Of a stretch of DNA of 64,000 bases, positions 46,234 through 55,753 are shown piece by piece. The first letter of the stretch is position 1, and each line of letters begins with the position of its first letter. A program made the position numbers and the translations under genes. Origin of the DNA: Saprospiraceae bacterium (GTDB lineage Bacteria > Bacteroidota > Bacteroidia > Chitinophagales > Saprospiraceae); NCBI GenBank assembly GCA_013214355.1, contig JABSSL010000089.1, forward strand, positions 1-64,000, in the 5' to 3' direction. The notes beneath the pieces are model-generated. The model searched no databases. It worked only from the letters and a program-made list of their open reading frames with translations, and was not told where the DNA came from.

Positions 46234-46275
46234 GAAGACCTCTCGCACCAGCACCACTGGATACGAGAGGTCTTC
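46234..46275 (-). terminator. Terminator of the M16 peptidase genes
   Basis: GAAGACCTCTCG (46234-46245) and CGAGAGGTCTTC (46264-46275) are a perfect 12-bp inverted repeat, with a 18-base loop. Read on the minus strand it lies just beyond the stop of the M16 gene at 46313 and is followed by a T-run complementary to AAAAAA at 46215-46220. Confidence 0.75.
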
Positions 46276-46312
46276 TACTTCTCTTCAAGTCGTTTTCTAT
46301 TCAGCAAAGTAC

Positions 46313-48391
46313 TTACTCTACCTTGAATACCGTATCATCTACTCCTTGATTGACTTTTACCTCCACCACCTTAAAGTTAAGTGGAAATGGAGCTTGACCG
46401 ACGGAGACAATTTCAAATGGCATTAAGATTCCTCCTTCTACCTCTTGATAATCCTTGTAGTCGGTTTGAATGAGCGTATTACCTTCGCTACTTTGGCTAC
46501 GGATTTTCAAGCCAGACTTAATATCATAGTACTCCGTCTGCTTTTTGCCATTGGCTGATTCCACCTCAATAACATACACTTGCTTTCCGTCCAACAGCTC
46601 TCCACCCTTTAAGGTGAGCTTTTTGCCTAGCTTATCATAAGCCAATTCTGGGAACAACATAGCATCTTCCTTCAAGCCTTCTACTGTTGCCGCATCCACT
46701 TCTTGTGGCTGCCCCATCTGGCTAATGGCTGCTTTTTCCCCATCAAACTTTATTTGGTTCATGACCATGCCGTTAGCTTTTACCTCCACTAACATTTTAC
46801 CATTCTTAACGACTCGCTTCATTTCCATACCCATACCTTGTACAGAAGCAGAAAGCGTTACTGTCATATCCTGAACTCCAGCTAGCGCTTCTTTCCCACC
46901 AATCGCTTTGATATAGTTGGAAAGTACATCTTCTGCTTTCGTATCATCAGGCAAAGCCACATCCAACTGGCGAATCTCTTTACCTTGCCCATCGTAGTAT
47001 TTCAACTTGCCCTTGTCACTAAATCGCTTTAATTTCTCCCCCGTTTCTTTGTCGCCAACGACTACAATATGTGCGTTCTCTGGACGGATATACTTCTTAG
47101 CCACTTCCAAGATTTCCTCTTTGGTGATGGCATCTAAACGCTCTAGGTAGGAAGCATAGTGATCGGGGCGAAGACGATATCGGGCGGTGTTCAACGCAAA
47201 TCTTGCGATCGTTGTGGGTTGCTCCATCTGACGGGCAAAGGATCCCATGATCATATTCTTCGCCGTCTGCAATTCCTCGTCTGTTACCACTTCAGTAGAA
47301 ATACGCGTCATCTCATGCAAGAATTCCACCAGCGCACTATCGGTAACCTCATTCCGTACTTTGGCTCCAGCGGTGAAAGAACCTATTTCCCGATCGGTAG
47401 AAATAGAAGAAAATGCCCCGTAGGTATAGCCCTTGTCTTCTCTGATATTTTTGAATAATCGGCCAAAAAATGGGCCTCCAAAAATTTGGTTCAATACATT
47501 TACCCTGATGACATCCTCGTCACTAGGTTTGAGGGTCACTGGGTAAGTGATATTAATGGATGACTGTGATGAACCAGGCTTTCTCACGAAGTGTACCTGA
47601 TTAGCCTCAACTGGTGCGATTTCTGGCAATTCCCCTTTTGCGACAAACGCCTTTTTCCAATCCCCGAAGTACTCTTTTGCCAAAGATAATGCCTCCTTGG
47701 CTTTGATATCACCAACGAAGATCAGATAAGAAAGATTAGGGTGGAAGTAGGTATTATAATACTCCTTGCAGTCATCTACTGTAGCGAGGCTAATACTTTC
47801 CTCCGTAGGAATTTCTCCGTAAGGGTGATCTTTACCATAGGTTACCACACTAGAGACGTTGGATGACATCTGATCTGGATTATCCTTGCCAAGAGATATT
47901 CCCGAAAGACTCTGCTTTTGTAGCTTTTCAAACTCCTCCTGCGGAAAAACCGGGTTCAAGAGAATATCCGCCATCAATTCAACAATCTTTTCTGAATGTC
48001 GAGACAAACCACTTCCTATTACCCCATTAGCATTAGACCCCACGTTGGCCCCAATAAAATCAACGGATTGATCAATTTCTGCCTTAGTTCTAGTCTTTGT
48101 CCCTTTCCCCAGCAATTGCCCGGCCATCTGAATAAAACCCGCTTTTTCCCCTTCATTGATAACCGGGACATTGACGAATACTTGGGCAGAAACTCTAGGA
48201 AGTTTATGGTTTTCCACCACAATTACCTCCAAACCATTTTTCAAAGTAAATTGCTCCGACTTACCCAGCACAATCTTTCGCGCAGGGCCTGGTTTCGGAG
48301 CAGATGACCGGAAGTCATCCTGAGCTTGTGCTGGTACGATCAATAGTCCTACCAGAAAAGCCACAAACGTATATTTTAAATGCTTTATCAT
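46313..48391 (-). CDS. M16-family protein without the zinc motif, with C-terminal lipoprotein-sorting-like domain
   Basis: A 692-residue exported protein (signal ending VPAQAQ). Residues about 45-460 have the M16 (pitrilysin/processing peptidase) fold, with FTLKNGLEVIVVENHKLPRVS, GKDHPYGEIPTEESISLATVDDCKEYYN and ARYRLRPDHYASYLERLDAI. At the place of the zinc motif HxxEH the sequence is GFIQMAGQLL, so zinc and catalysis are lost. Residues about 480-692 resemble outer-membrane lipoprotein-sorting proteins (GGKEALAGVQDMTVTLSASV, YDIKSGLKIRSQSSEG). The gene follows the active M16 gene at a 163-base gap and is probably its non-catalytic partner. Confidence 0.82.
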   Translation of the reverse strand: MIKHLKYTFVAFLVGLLIVPAQAQDDFRSSAPKPGPARKIVLGKSEQFTLKNGLEVIVVENHKLPRVSAQVFVNVPVINEGEKAGFIQMAGQLLGKGTKTRTKAEIDQSVDFIGANVGSNANGVIGSGLSRHSEKIVELMADILLNPVFPQEEFEKLQKQSLSGISLGKDNPDQMSSNVSSVVTYGKDHPYGEIPTEESISLATVDDCKEYYNTYFHPNLSYLIFVGDIKAKEALSLAKEYFGDWKKAFVAKGELPEIAPVEANQVHFVRKPGSSQSSINITYPVTLKPSDEDVIRVNVLNQIFGGPFFGRLFKNIREDKGYTYGAFSSISTDREIGSFTAGAKVRNEVTDSALVEFLHEMTRISTEVVTDEELQTAKNMIMGSFARQMEQPTTIARFALNTARYRLRPDHYASYLERLDAITKEEILEVAKKYIRPENAHIVVVGDKETGEKLKRFSDKGKLKYYDGQGKEIRQLDVALPDDTKAEDVLSNYIKAIGGKEALAGVQDMTVTLSASVQGMGMEMKRVVKNGKMLVEVKANGMVMNQIKFDGEKAAISQMGQPQEVDAATVEGLKEDAMLFPELAYDKLGKKLTLKGGELLDGKQVYVIEVESANGKKQTEYYDIKSGLKIRSQSSEGNTLIQTDYKDYQEVEGGILMPFEIVSVGQAPFPLNFKVVEVKVNQGVDDTVFKVE

Positions 48392-48554
48392 TTCTATTTT
48401 TTTTGATCAACTGATGAAATGGTAAAATGATACCGGCTCGTGCTTTGGGAATAGCACTTCCCCTGTTCTTATCAGCAAAACCTCTATCCAATTGCTGGAC
48501 AAAAGCCTCTGTCCTTCACTTAAGCCACGATACCTCTACCAAATTGAATCTGCC

Positions 48555-49874
48555 TTAAGGCTTAGTAGGATTAGGTAGATAATGTAATACTACTCTGTTC
48601 CCTTTATGAAAATATTCCTTAGCCACTCGGCGGATATCTTCCTTCGTAACGGCCATGTATCGATCAATTTCCGTGTTAATCAAATTGGCATCGCCAAAAA
48701 ACATCTCATAAGTAGCCAAACTACCAGCAATCCCAGCTACTGTGGTATTACTAGCAATAAAATTACTCTCGATCTGATTACGCAGTTTCTGAAACTCCTC
48801 ATCTGTAATGAGTTCTTTCTGCACCTTTTCCACCTCAATGTCCATTGCCTTTTCTAGGTCCCCACTATTTACTCCCACATTGGCAATGCCAAAATTGATG
48901 GATAGGCCTGGATCTTCCAGATCGATGGGTACATTGGCAACTTGAAATGCCGTCTGCTGCTCATCCACCAAGCTCTTGTTGAGTCTGGAACTTTCACCTT
49001 GAGACAATAGTGTGCTTAGCATTTTTATCGCATAAAAGTCGTCCGTTCCTTGCGCTGGTACTCTATAAATCTGTAGAACAGCAGGCAATTGAACATTATC
49101 ATAAATCGTATCTCGGCGTTCCTGAGTCAATGCAGGTTCCACAATATCAGGACGAAATGCGGGTTTTCCTTTTGGAATAGCCCCAAAGTATTCTTCAATC
49201 AACTTCTTCGCCTCCTTGGGATCAATGTCTCCAGCTATCGATAGAATGGCATTGTTAGGGGTGTAGAAGTCTTCATAGAACTGCTTAAAGTCTTGTATAC
49301 TAGCACCATTGATATGCTCCATATAGCCAATAACCGGCCATTTATACGGGTGCTCTTTGTAGGCTGATTTAAAAATTCCCTCTAGGAGTACGCCACCATA
49401 AGGCTGATTGTATCTTTCTCTGCGTTCTTCTTTAACGACCTCTCGCTGGGTCTCCACACCTTTCTTGTCAACCACAGCATGAAGCATCCGCTCGGATTCT
49501 AGCCAAAGACCTAATTCGAATTGATTGGAGGGTAAGATTTCGAAGTAGTAGGTTCTGTCGGAGGAAGTATTAGCATTTAAAGTACCGCCCGCAGATTGCA
49601 CATAATTGCTGTATTCACCACGGCCAATATTCTTAGAACCTTCGAACATCAAATGTTCAAAAAAGTGGGCGAAGCCGGTTCTTTCTGGGTCCTCATTTTT
49701 GGAACCCACGTGATACATAACAGATACGGCTACAATTGGGGTAGAATTGTCTTGATGAAGGATAACTTTTAGTCCATTCTTTAGTTCATACTTCTCAAAA
49801 TTGATCCGGGCCTCTTGTGCAAAAAGGCCTAGGACGGAGAAGCAACAAACCAATAGCCATAAACATTTTTTCAT
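48555..49874 (-). CDS. M16 metallopeptidase, catalytic subunit
   Basis: A 439-residue exported zinc peptidase (signal LWLLVCCFSVLGLFAQEA). The inverted zinc motif is HFFEHLMFEGSKNIGRGEY (HxxEH near residues 70-74), with the distal Glu in VVKEERRERY. The later part keeps FYTPNNAILSIAGDIDPKEAKKLIEEYFG, typical of the catalytic subunit of paired bacterial M16 proteases. It forms an alpha/beta set with the zinc-less gene downstream, as in YmxG-like or PqqL-like pairs. The substrate is unknown, though peptides in the periplasm are likely. Confidence 0.88.
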   Translation of the reverse strand: MKKCLWLLVCCFSVLGLFAQEARINFEKYELKNGLKVILHQDNSTPIVAVSVMYHVGSKNEDPERTGFAHFFEHLMFEGSKNIGRGEYSNYVQSAGGTLNANTSSDRTYYFEILPSNQFELGLWLESERMLHAVVDKKGVETQREVVKEERRERYNQPYGGVLLEGIFKSAYKEHPYKWPVIGYMEHINGASIQDFKQFYEDFYTPNNAILSIAGDIDPKEAKKLIEEYFGAIPKGKPAFRPDIVEPALTQERRDTIYDNVQLPAVLQIYRVPAQGTDDFYAIKMLSTLLSQGESSRLNKSLVDEQQTAFQVANVPIDLEDPGLSINFGIANVGVNSGDLEKAMDIEVEKVQKELITDEEFQKLRNQIESNFIASNTTVAGIAGSLATYEMFFGDANLINTEIDRYMAVTKEDIRRVAKEYFHKGNRVVLHYLPNPTKP

Positions 49875-50101
49875 AGTCTTCTGGATGTTTGATTAATTGC
49901 CTGCGAAGATGAGAATTTATAGAGGAAAAACGTACCAATTTCCTGCGAAAATAGGATTTGGGTAGACGAACGACCAATTAAAGGTGTGTGTTGATGAGGA
50001 AGGGCCGAAAAAGGAGTCGCGAAAGGCGTGAAAGGCTTGAGTTTAGGGGGACAAAGCCAGGTCACCATAGACTTTGTCAATGACCATATCGCAAATAATG
50101 G

Positions 50102-50128
50102 CGTTGACCTAGCGGGGCTAGGTCAACG
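50102..50128 (-). terminator. Hairpin downstream of the YkuK-like gene
   Basis: CGTTGACCTAG (50102-50112) and CTAGGTCAACG (50118-50128) form a perfect 11-bp stem with a 5-base loop directly after the stop of the gene at 50131. A T-run is weak, so termination is likely but not certain. The 225 bases beyond it, up to the M16 gene, show no other feature. Confidence 0.55.
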
Positions 50129-50130
50129 AT

Positions 50131-50613
50131 TTATACCATTTTATCTGCGCAAGATGAGCTAGCGAATGCGTCGGGTTTAGCCTTGAAAACAAAGCCCATC
50201 CCCAAAATGTAGCCCATAGCTTCTTTTAGTGCAAGATTGGACTGGAAATGTGGATCCGTATTGATATCGGCATGCACTTCCAGTTCTACATCGTAGGCAT
50301 CCAAGAGATCACATAGGGCGTAAGCTACCTCTACAGAACGAGCTACCTCGGCAATCATGCGTTCCCGCAAGCTCATTTTCTTTTCCAAGCGGCTGTTACT
50401 GATAAACATGAACCCACCTTTCTTCTCTCTTAGAAATACGATCACCGTAGCAAATTCGATGATTCCGCTCTTCACCTGTGAATCGGACCCAATACAGACC
50501 TTCAACCGATGCCCTTTTTCTTGTTCGCGGTCGATGGCTTCTTCCACCGCTTCTAGGATCGGTTTTTCAATGTATTGGCCACTCAACCTTCGCCATTTGA
50601 ATGTACTTTTCAT
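50131..50613 (-). CDS. RNase H-like YkuK-family protein (DUF458)
   Basis: A 160-residue protein of the DUF458/YkuK family. Typical features are the start KWRRLSGQYIEKPILEAVEEAID, KVCIGSDSQVKSG with the first acidic residue of an RNase H-like site, ATVIVFLREKKGGFMFIS, and the later VELEVHADINTDPHFQSN, where Asp residues would bind metal. YkuK-like proteins have an RNase H fold but an undefined substrate. It ends with DKMV next to a perfect hairpin. Confidence 0.8.
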   Translation of the reverse strand: MKSTFKWRRLSGQYIEKPILEAVEEAIDREQEKGHRLKVCIGSDSQVKSGIIEFATVIVFLREKKGGFMFISNSRLEKKMSLRERMIAEVARSVEVAYALCDLLDAYDVELEVHADINTDPHFQSNLALKEAMGYILGMGFVFKAKPDAFASSSCADKMV

Positions 50614-50955
50614 TGCTAGTATGTTGTGGTTTGGTTAAAAGTAGCAAATATGTCCGCCAAACCAATGACGGCTAGTTCGAATTAATACAAAATTAATTTT
50701 AACCTAACAATCTGCTCAACAAACTAATGCTAGCGAAAAGTTCCCGCCAACGAGATATTAAATGGGAAAGACAGATAAGGGACAAAAGTGGATTTTTTTG
50801 AAGATCGAGGGAACTCCTATGCCTGATCACAAGAGATGCCCCAGGTTCAATGGTATTTGTCCCTGGTTTATGAACCAGCAAGGAGTACTACAAAAATATA
50901 CGTCCTGAAGGGAGCAATGCCCGTTAGAGCGCTACCATTTCAGTAGCACGATTGA
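50614..50955. other. 342-base gap between the YkuK-like gene and hemH
   Basis: An AT-rich stretch. A 60-codon frame on the minus strand at 50699-50881 has no family or ribosome-binding support and is not called. Nothing else is recognised, although the promoter of the YkuK gene should lie near 50620-50700. Confidence 0.35.
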
Positions 50956-51999
50956 TTAAACTTGCACTTCTTTAGGCGCTCTGGAACGGATCAGCTCAGC
51001 CACCGTACGGATCCAACGAGGGTCATCATTTAAACTAGGAACTAGGTCCACTTTTTCTCCCCCCATTTCCTCAAACTCTTCTTGATATTCGGTACCAATC
51101 TCGACGATAGTTTCCAAACAGTCCGCCACAAAGGCGGGACTGAATACTAGGATACGTTTAGCACCTTCTTCGGCTTTTTCCTCCAGAATCACACTGGTGT
51201 AAGGCTTTGCCCATGCCTCCGGCCCTAAGCGGCTTTGGAAGGCGGTGGTATATTGTGTAGGAGATAATTCTAGTTTGGCAGCGATGGCTCTGGTAGTGGC
51301 ATGGCATTGAGCAGAGTAGCAAAATTGATTGGTTTTGCTGATGGTTTGACAACAGTCTGCTCCCTGCAAGCAATGATTGAAATCATCTGCCTTCTTTAAT
51401 TGACGCTGTGGCAACCCGTGATAGCTGAAAATGATGTGGTCGTAATTATCCAAGTCAAATTGCCGGGCATTATCGGCAAAAATATCGATCATCGCCTCGT
51501 TGTCGTAATAGGAGTTGATGAATTTCACATCAGGTATATTGTCTCTCTTGCGAAGCAAACGCATGACCTCATCATGAACAGAACCAGTGGTGGCCGAGGC
51601 GTATTGTGGAAACATTGGAAAAACGATGATTTCAGATACCTGCTTTTGGTACAATCGATCCAGGGCTGATTCGATGGAGGGGTTTTGATAGCGCATGGCT
51701 AGCTCTACCACAAAATCATCCCCTAAATGCTCCTGCACACCTTCCGCTACTCGCTCTCCATATACCTTTAAAGGAGATCCTTCTTCTGTCCACAAAATCT
51801 GATAGAGTTTGGCCGAGCTTCCCGAACGAAAAGGCGCAATGATACCACGGACCAGTAAGTTACGAGCTAACCAATTGTAATCAATAACTCTTGGGTCCAG
51901 CAAAAACTGCTTCAGATAACGATAAACAGCCCCTCGACTGGGAGCATCAGGTGTACCTAGATTGACGATTAAAACACCGATTTTACCAAAACTACTCAT
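50956..51999 (-). CDS. hemH: Ferrochelatase
   Basis: A 347-residue ferrochelatase that inserts Fe(II) into protoporphyrin IX or coproporphyrin III. Typical motifs are GVLIVNLGTPDAPSRGAVYRYL, the active-site His in IIFSYHGLPQRQL, and LVFSPAFVADCLETIVEIG with the conserved Glu. A Cys-rich stretch DDFNHCLQGADCCQT...QFCYSAQC lies after the active site, which could hold a cluster or metal as described for other ferrochelatases with extra Cys. The length is normal. It is divergent from surE over 271 bases. Confidence 0.93.
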   Translation of the reverse strand: MSSFGKIGVLIVNLGTPDAPSRGAVYRYLKQFLLDPRVIDYNWLARNLLVRGIIAPFRSGSSAKLYQILWTEEGSPLKVYGERVAEGVQEHLGDDFVVELAMRYQNPSIESALDRLYQKQVSEIIVFPMFPQYASATTGSVHDEVMRLLRKRDNIPDVKFINSYYDNEAMIDIFADNARQFDLDNYDHIIFSYHGLPQRQLKKADDFNHCLQGADCCQTISKTNQFCYSAQCHATTRAIAAKLELSPTQYTTAFQSRLGPEAWAKPYTSVILEEKAEEGAKRILVFSPAFVADCLETIVEIGTEYQEEFEEMGGEKVDLVPSLNDDPRWIRTVAELIRSRAPKEVQV

Positions 52000-52270
52000 G
52001 TGCCACTTCTATTTTTCGATTTGCTGGAGACAGCTTGTTAATAACTACACTCAGCTTAAACAACGTTCTTTCTGAAAGGTTTCTCTTATTGGGAGCAAAG
52101 CAGCATGGAATGAATAGATTGCCCTGCAGCTAGCTTCCGAAATAAGCGCCAGAAAAATACAAATAAATATCCTTGAGGAAACTATTTTCTCTGGCCGAGA
52201 GTTGCTTCCTTTGCGTAAAATATATGTCATAAGACCCAAAGAAACGTTTTTGGGCTAAAAACACCATTTC

Positions 52271-53056
52271 ATGAAGAAACCGCTCATCCTTGTCACCAAT
52301 GATGATGGCATCACCGCACCGGGTATCACGGCCCTAATCGATGTTGCCAAGCGCATCGGAGAGGTAGTAGTTGTAGCACCAGACTCTCCACAATCCGGCA
52401 TGGGGCATGCCATTACCATTTCCAACCCAATTCGATTACATCCTAGCAATGTTCACGAAGGCGTCAAAGCTTACGAATGCTCTGGCACCCCCGTAGATTG
52501 TGTAAAGCTGGCGAAAAACGTGGTTTTGAAAGATCGAGAAGTTGATCTTTGTGTTTCTGGTATCAACCATGGTTCTAATGCTGCGATCAATATCATCTAC
52601 TCCGGTACCATGTCTGCCGCTATGGAGGCCAGCATTGAAGGTATCCCATCAATTGGTTTCTCCTTGCTAGACTTTGAATATGATGCGGATTTTGAATCCA
52701 GTAAGCCTTTTATCGAATCATTAATGCGTTTTGCACTAGAAAAAGGTCTTGATGGCGGTAATTTGCTGAATGTCAACATTCCGAAGCTGAGTCGCTCTGA
52801 AATCAAAGGCATGCGGGTGTGCAGGCAAGCGAATGCTCGCTGGGTAGAAGAATTTATGGAATCTAGTGACCCCCGGGGACAAAAATATTATTGGTTAACG
52901 GGCCGTTTTGTCAATCAAGACACTTCAGACGACACTGATGTCTGGGCCTTAGAAAATGGTTACATATCTGTAGTGCCGTCTATGCACGACCTTACCAATT
53001 ATCAAGCCATAAAAGCTTTGGGAGCGATCGAAAAGCTGGAACAGGCAGGAGAATAA
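52271..53056 (+). CDS. surE: 5'-nucleotidase SurE
   Basis: A 261-residue SurE of the normal length. It is a metal-dependent survival phosphatase that acts on nucleoside monophosphates. The N-terminal LVTNDDGITAPGITAL holds the DD metal pair, and VVVVAPDSPQSGMGHAITI, the SGTPVDCVKL stretch and SGINHGSNAAINIIYSGTMSAAMEA are all present. The gene reads away from hemH. A short MITE-like repeat lies 22 bases after its stop. Confidence 0.95.
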   Translation: MKKPLILVTNDDGITAPGITALIDVAKRIGEVVVVAPDSPQSGMGHAITISNPIRLHPSNVHEGVKAYECSGTPVDCVKLAKNVVLKDREVDLCVSGINHGSNAAINIIYSGTMSAAMEASIEGIPSIGFSLLDFEYDADFESSKPFIESLMRFALEKGLDGGNLLNVNIPKLSRSEIKGMRVCRQANARWVEEFMESSDPRGQKYYWLTGRFVNQDTSDDTDVWALENGYISVVPSMHDLTNYQAIKALGAIEKLEQAGE

Positions 53057-53078
53057 AGGTCTACTTGTAGGGTGTCAT

Positions 53079-53144
53079 AGAGTACGTTTAAACTTCCATC
53101 AATTTGCTAGCTCTCGGGCAATCATGAAAATTTAAACATACTCT
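53079..53144. mobile_element. Short MITE-like repeat related to the one at 42311
   Basis: AGAGTACGTTTAAA (53079-53092) and TTTAAACATACTCT (53131-53144) are inverted at 13 of 14 positions. The flanking bases CTTCCATCAAT and CAATC resemble the longer copy at 42311-42496, whose interior is missing here. It lies between surE and a small membrane-protein gene and encodes nothing. Confidence 0.6.
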
Positions 53145-53187
53145 TACTCGGATGGCTAGATTGACAAGATATAATAAATAGAAAAAG

Positions 53188-53490
53188 ATGATTTTTGATC
53201 GAAATGAAATCTGGGTAGGCCTAGTAGTCGGCTTGCTGCTACCCTTTGTAGGCTATGCTATCCTTCTGATGATCTTTGAGCAGCTGGAAGGAATGAACAT
53301 GGGTAGCTCCAGTGGCTTTTCCATTAGTTTTAGACAGCGGACGGTAGCTATTTTGGCTATCTGTCTGAATATCTTCCCGCTCAATCGGTTTCAGAAAAGA
53401 CGAATGACCCAGAGTATTCGGGGCTTAGTTTTGGCCACTTTTGCTTTGGTAGGCATCTGGTTATTTCTGTACGGGCCTGAATTTTTCTAA
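53188..53490 (+). CDS. Small membrane protein of unknown function
   Basis: A 100-residue protein with three likely membrane helices (VGLVVGLLLPFVGYAILLMIF, VAILAICLNIFPLN and LVLATFALVGIWLFLYGP). A basic loop RFQKRRMTQSIRG separates the last two. No family is recognised. It starts 13 bases before lpxB on the same strand and is probably cotranscribed, so a role near the lipid A pathway or inner membrane is possible but unproven. Confidence 0.65.
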   Translation: MIFDRNEIWVGLVVGLLLPFVGYAILLMIFEQLEGMNMGSSSGFSISFRQRTVAILAICLNIFPLNRFQKRRMTQSIRGLVLATFALVGIWLFLYGPEFF

Positions 53491-53503
53491 TACGACATTG
53501 TAG

Positions 53504-54622
53504 ATGAAATATTACATTATTGCTGGAGAAGCCTCCGGCGATTTGCACGCTTCCAATTTAATGAAGCAATTATTGGTAAAGGACCCGGAGGCGGAGTTTA
53601 GATTTTGGGGTGGAGATTTGATGGCCGCAGTTGGCGGAGAGCTAATCAAGCATTACCGAGATCTTGCCTTTATGGGTTTCCTGGAGGTAGCTAAGAATAT
53701 CAGGACCATTCTTCGCAACATTCGATTCTGCAAAGCGGACATTGAAGCCTATAAACCTGATGCCCTGATTTTGGTAGACTATCCAGGTTTCAACCTAAGA
53801 ATTGCCAAGTGGGCGAAAAAGAATGGGATTCGGGTCTTCTATTATATCAGTCCTCAAATTTGGGCCTGGCACAGTAGCCGAGTTCATGGGATTAAGGCCA
53901 GTGTGGATAAGATGTTCGTCATTCTTCCCTTTGAACCAGTATTTTATCAGAAGTATGATTATCCCGTTGACTTTGTTGGCCATCCGCTGCTAGATGTGAC
54001 TGAAAATTATCAGGCAGGCAAAGACTTTTACGCTAAGAACCAACTACCCGATAAGCCAATCGTTGCTTTGTTTCCTGGCAGTCGTAAGCAAGAGATTACC
54101 CGTATGTTGACCGAGATGTTACAAGTGGTTCCCTATTACCCTAGCTACCACTTCGTGATTGCCGGTGCCCCCTCTCAAACGGCAGCATTTTACCAACCAT
54201 TTTTAGAACAGGTTTCTGCCAAAAATCTAAGTTTCATTTCTCAGCAATCCTATGATTTATTGAGTCACGCCCGAGCCGCTTTGGTAACCTCCGGTACAGC
54301 CACACTGGAAACAGCTTTGTTTCGAGTTCCACAAGTTGTATGCTATAAGGGTGGTCCCATCAATTACTTTCTTGCTAAGCGACTAATAAATGTCAAATAT
54401 ATATCCCTAGTGAACCTAATCGTGGATAGACCACTAGTCAAGGAGTTAATCCAAGGCGAGCTGAACACGCAACAGCTTCGACAAGAGCTGGACGGAATCC
54501 TGGCAGAAGATCAAGCTTCGGCGATCCAAGCTGGATATGATGAGCTGATTCTCAAATTAGGTAAGAAAGGTGCCTCCGAACGTACAGCACAATTAATGGT
54601 AGAATACGCTAAGCATAGATAA
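53504..54622 (+). CDS. lpxB: Lipid-A-disaccharide synthase
   Basis: A 372-residue GT19 glycosyltransferase that joins UDP-2,3-diacylglucosamine and lipid X to form the lipid A disaccharide at the inner membrane. Family signatures are YYIIAGEASGDLHASNLMKQL, FRFWGGDLMAAVGGE, FMGFLEVAKNI, DYPGFNLRIAKWAKKNG, VYYISPQIWAWH-like FYYISPQIWAWHSSRV, VGHPLLD, LFPGSRKQEI and VTSGTATLETALFRVPQVVCYK. The length is normal. It confirms a Gram-negative envelope. Confidence 0.95.
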   Translation: MKYYIIAGEASGDLHASNLMKQLLVKDPEAEFRFWGGDLMAAVGGELIKHYRDLAFMGFLEVAKNIRTILRNIRFCKADIEAYKPDALILVDYPGFNLRIAKWAKKNGIRVFYYISPQIWAWHSSRVHGIKASVDKMFVILPFEPVFYQKYDYPVDFVGHPLLDVTENYQAGKDFYAKNQLPDKPIVALFPGSRKQEITRMLTEMLQVVPYYPSYHFVIAGAPSQTAAFYQPFLEQVSAKNLSFISQQSYDLLSHARAALVTSGTATLETALFRVPQVVCYKGGPINYFLAKRLINVKYISLVNLIVDRPLVKELIQGELNTQQLRQELDGILAEDQASAIQAGYDELILKLGKKGASERTAQLMVEYAKHR

Positions 54623-54650
54623 GACTAGAATCACACAAAATAGGGCTTCA

Positions 54651-55502
54651 TTAGTGCGGAAATACCTCAACGGCCCGCTGCATGGCTTTCCCAAATAGCT
54701 CTACGTCTACCCCATAGGCTTCTTCCTTTTCTCCAAAGTAAGCCACTAAGTTCTCCATCGGCATATTCCCCGTAAGATCATCCTTAGCCATAGGACACCC
54801 TCCGTAGCCTTTAATGGCTCCATCAAATCTCCGGCAACCATTTTCAAAAGCAGCAACCACCTTCTCTTTCCAAGCTTGTGGCGTAGTGTGGAAATGAGCC
54901 CCAAACTCCAGCGTAGGATAGGCTGGCAACAACTGGCTAAACAGATAACTGATACTTTCCGGGCTAGCAACACCAATTGTATCTGAAAGTTGAAAGATCT
55001 TAATATCCAGACCGACCAAACGATCTACCCATTTACTTACAATATCAACATTCCAGGGGTCGCCATAGGGATTACCAAATCCCATCGAGACGTATAGAAC
55101 TAGCTCCTTATTGTGTGTTTTGCAAATCTCCTGAATGTCTTCAACTCTCTCCAGAGATTCTTCTATAGTTGAGTTCGTATTTCGCATTTGAAAGGTCTCC
55201 GAGACGGAGAAAGGAAAGCCTAAATAATCAATCTCAGGGAATTGTATTGCGTCATTGGCCCCTCGTCGGTTCGCTACAATAGCTAATAACTTAGAGGAAG
55301 TATCGGACAGATCTAAGGCTGAGAGAACAGATGCAGTGTCTCGCATTTGTGGAATCGCCTTGGGAGAAACAAAACTCCCAAAATCAATGGTATCGAAGCC
55401 CACTTTAAGCAGCTGGTTGATGTATGCTGCTTTGGTCTCAGTTGGAATAAAGGTTTTGAGACCTTGCATGGCATCTCTTGGACATTCTATCAACTTTACC
55501 AT
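54651..55502 (-). CDS. Hydroxymethylglutaryl-CoA lyase
   Basis: A 283-residue HMGL-like TIM-barrel enzyme that cleaves HMG-CoA to acetoacetate and acetyl-CoA in leucine and ketone-body metabolism. The motifs LIECPRDAMQGLKTFIPTETKAAYIN, FDTIDFGSFVSPKAIPQM, the YLGFPFSVSETFQ region and the catalytic-loop GCRRFDGAIKGYGGCPMAKDDLTGN are all seen. The Cys in GGCPMA is the catalytic loop Cys of the family. The length is slightly shorter than most. It reads opposite to lpxB. Confidence 0.9.
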   Translation of the reverse strand: MVKLIECPRDAMQGLKTFIPTETKAAYINQLLKVGFDTIDFGSFVSPKAIPQMRDTASVLSALDLSDTSSKLLAIVANRRGANDAIQFPEIDYLGFPFSVSETFQMRNTNSTIEESLERVEDIQEICKTHNKELVLYVSMGFGNPYGDPWNVDIVSKWVDRLVGLDIKIFQLSDTIGVASPESISYLFSQLLPAYPTLEFGAHFHTTPQAWKEKVVAAFENGCRRFDGAIKGYGGCPMAKDDLTGNMPMENLVAYFGEKEEAYGVDVELFGKAMQRAVEVFPH

Positions 55503-55629
55503 GAATATTTGTCAAAGGTTCTCAGACAAGTTTCGGGATAGCCCTTAATTTGTCTTTTATGGTTAGGATATCGTGTATTTCTTGACGGTATTATTACTTG
55601 ACAGCCTCCGTACAAAAAACAAAAATAGA

Positions 55630-55637
55630 TACTTTTG
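55630..55637 (+). promoter_or_regulatory. Candidate -7 promoter element for the small membrane protein
   Basis: TACTTTTG matches TAnnTTTG and lies 117 bases before the ATG at 55754, in the gap downstream of the lyase gene. No TTTG box is seen at the correct distance upstream. Confidence 0.3.
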
Positions 55638-55753
55638 TAAAGATGCGGCTACTATTGAACGAAATGAGCTGTAGATTAGTTTTGTAGTTGGCAAATGAAG
55701 ATGGGAAAAGCTTGATGCGGTCTTGTCTAATTCAAGAAGTAGAACACAAAAAT

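Noticed and set aside
50699-50881. A 60-codon minus-strand ORF upstream of the YkuK gene
   Set aside because: No family, no ribosome-binding site and a composition typical of random AT-rich frames.
52051-52239. A 62-codon minus-strand ORF between hemH and surE
   Set aside because: It lies in a divergent promoter gap and has no recognisable protein features.
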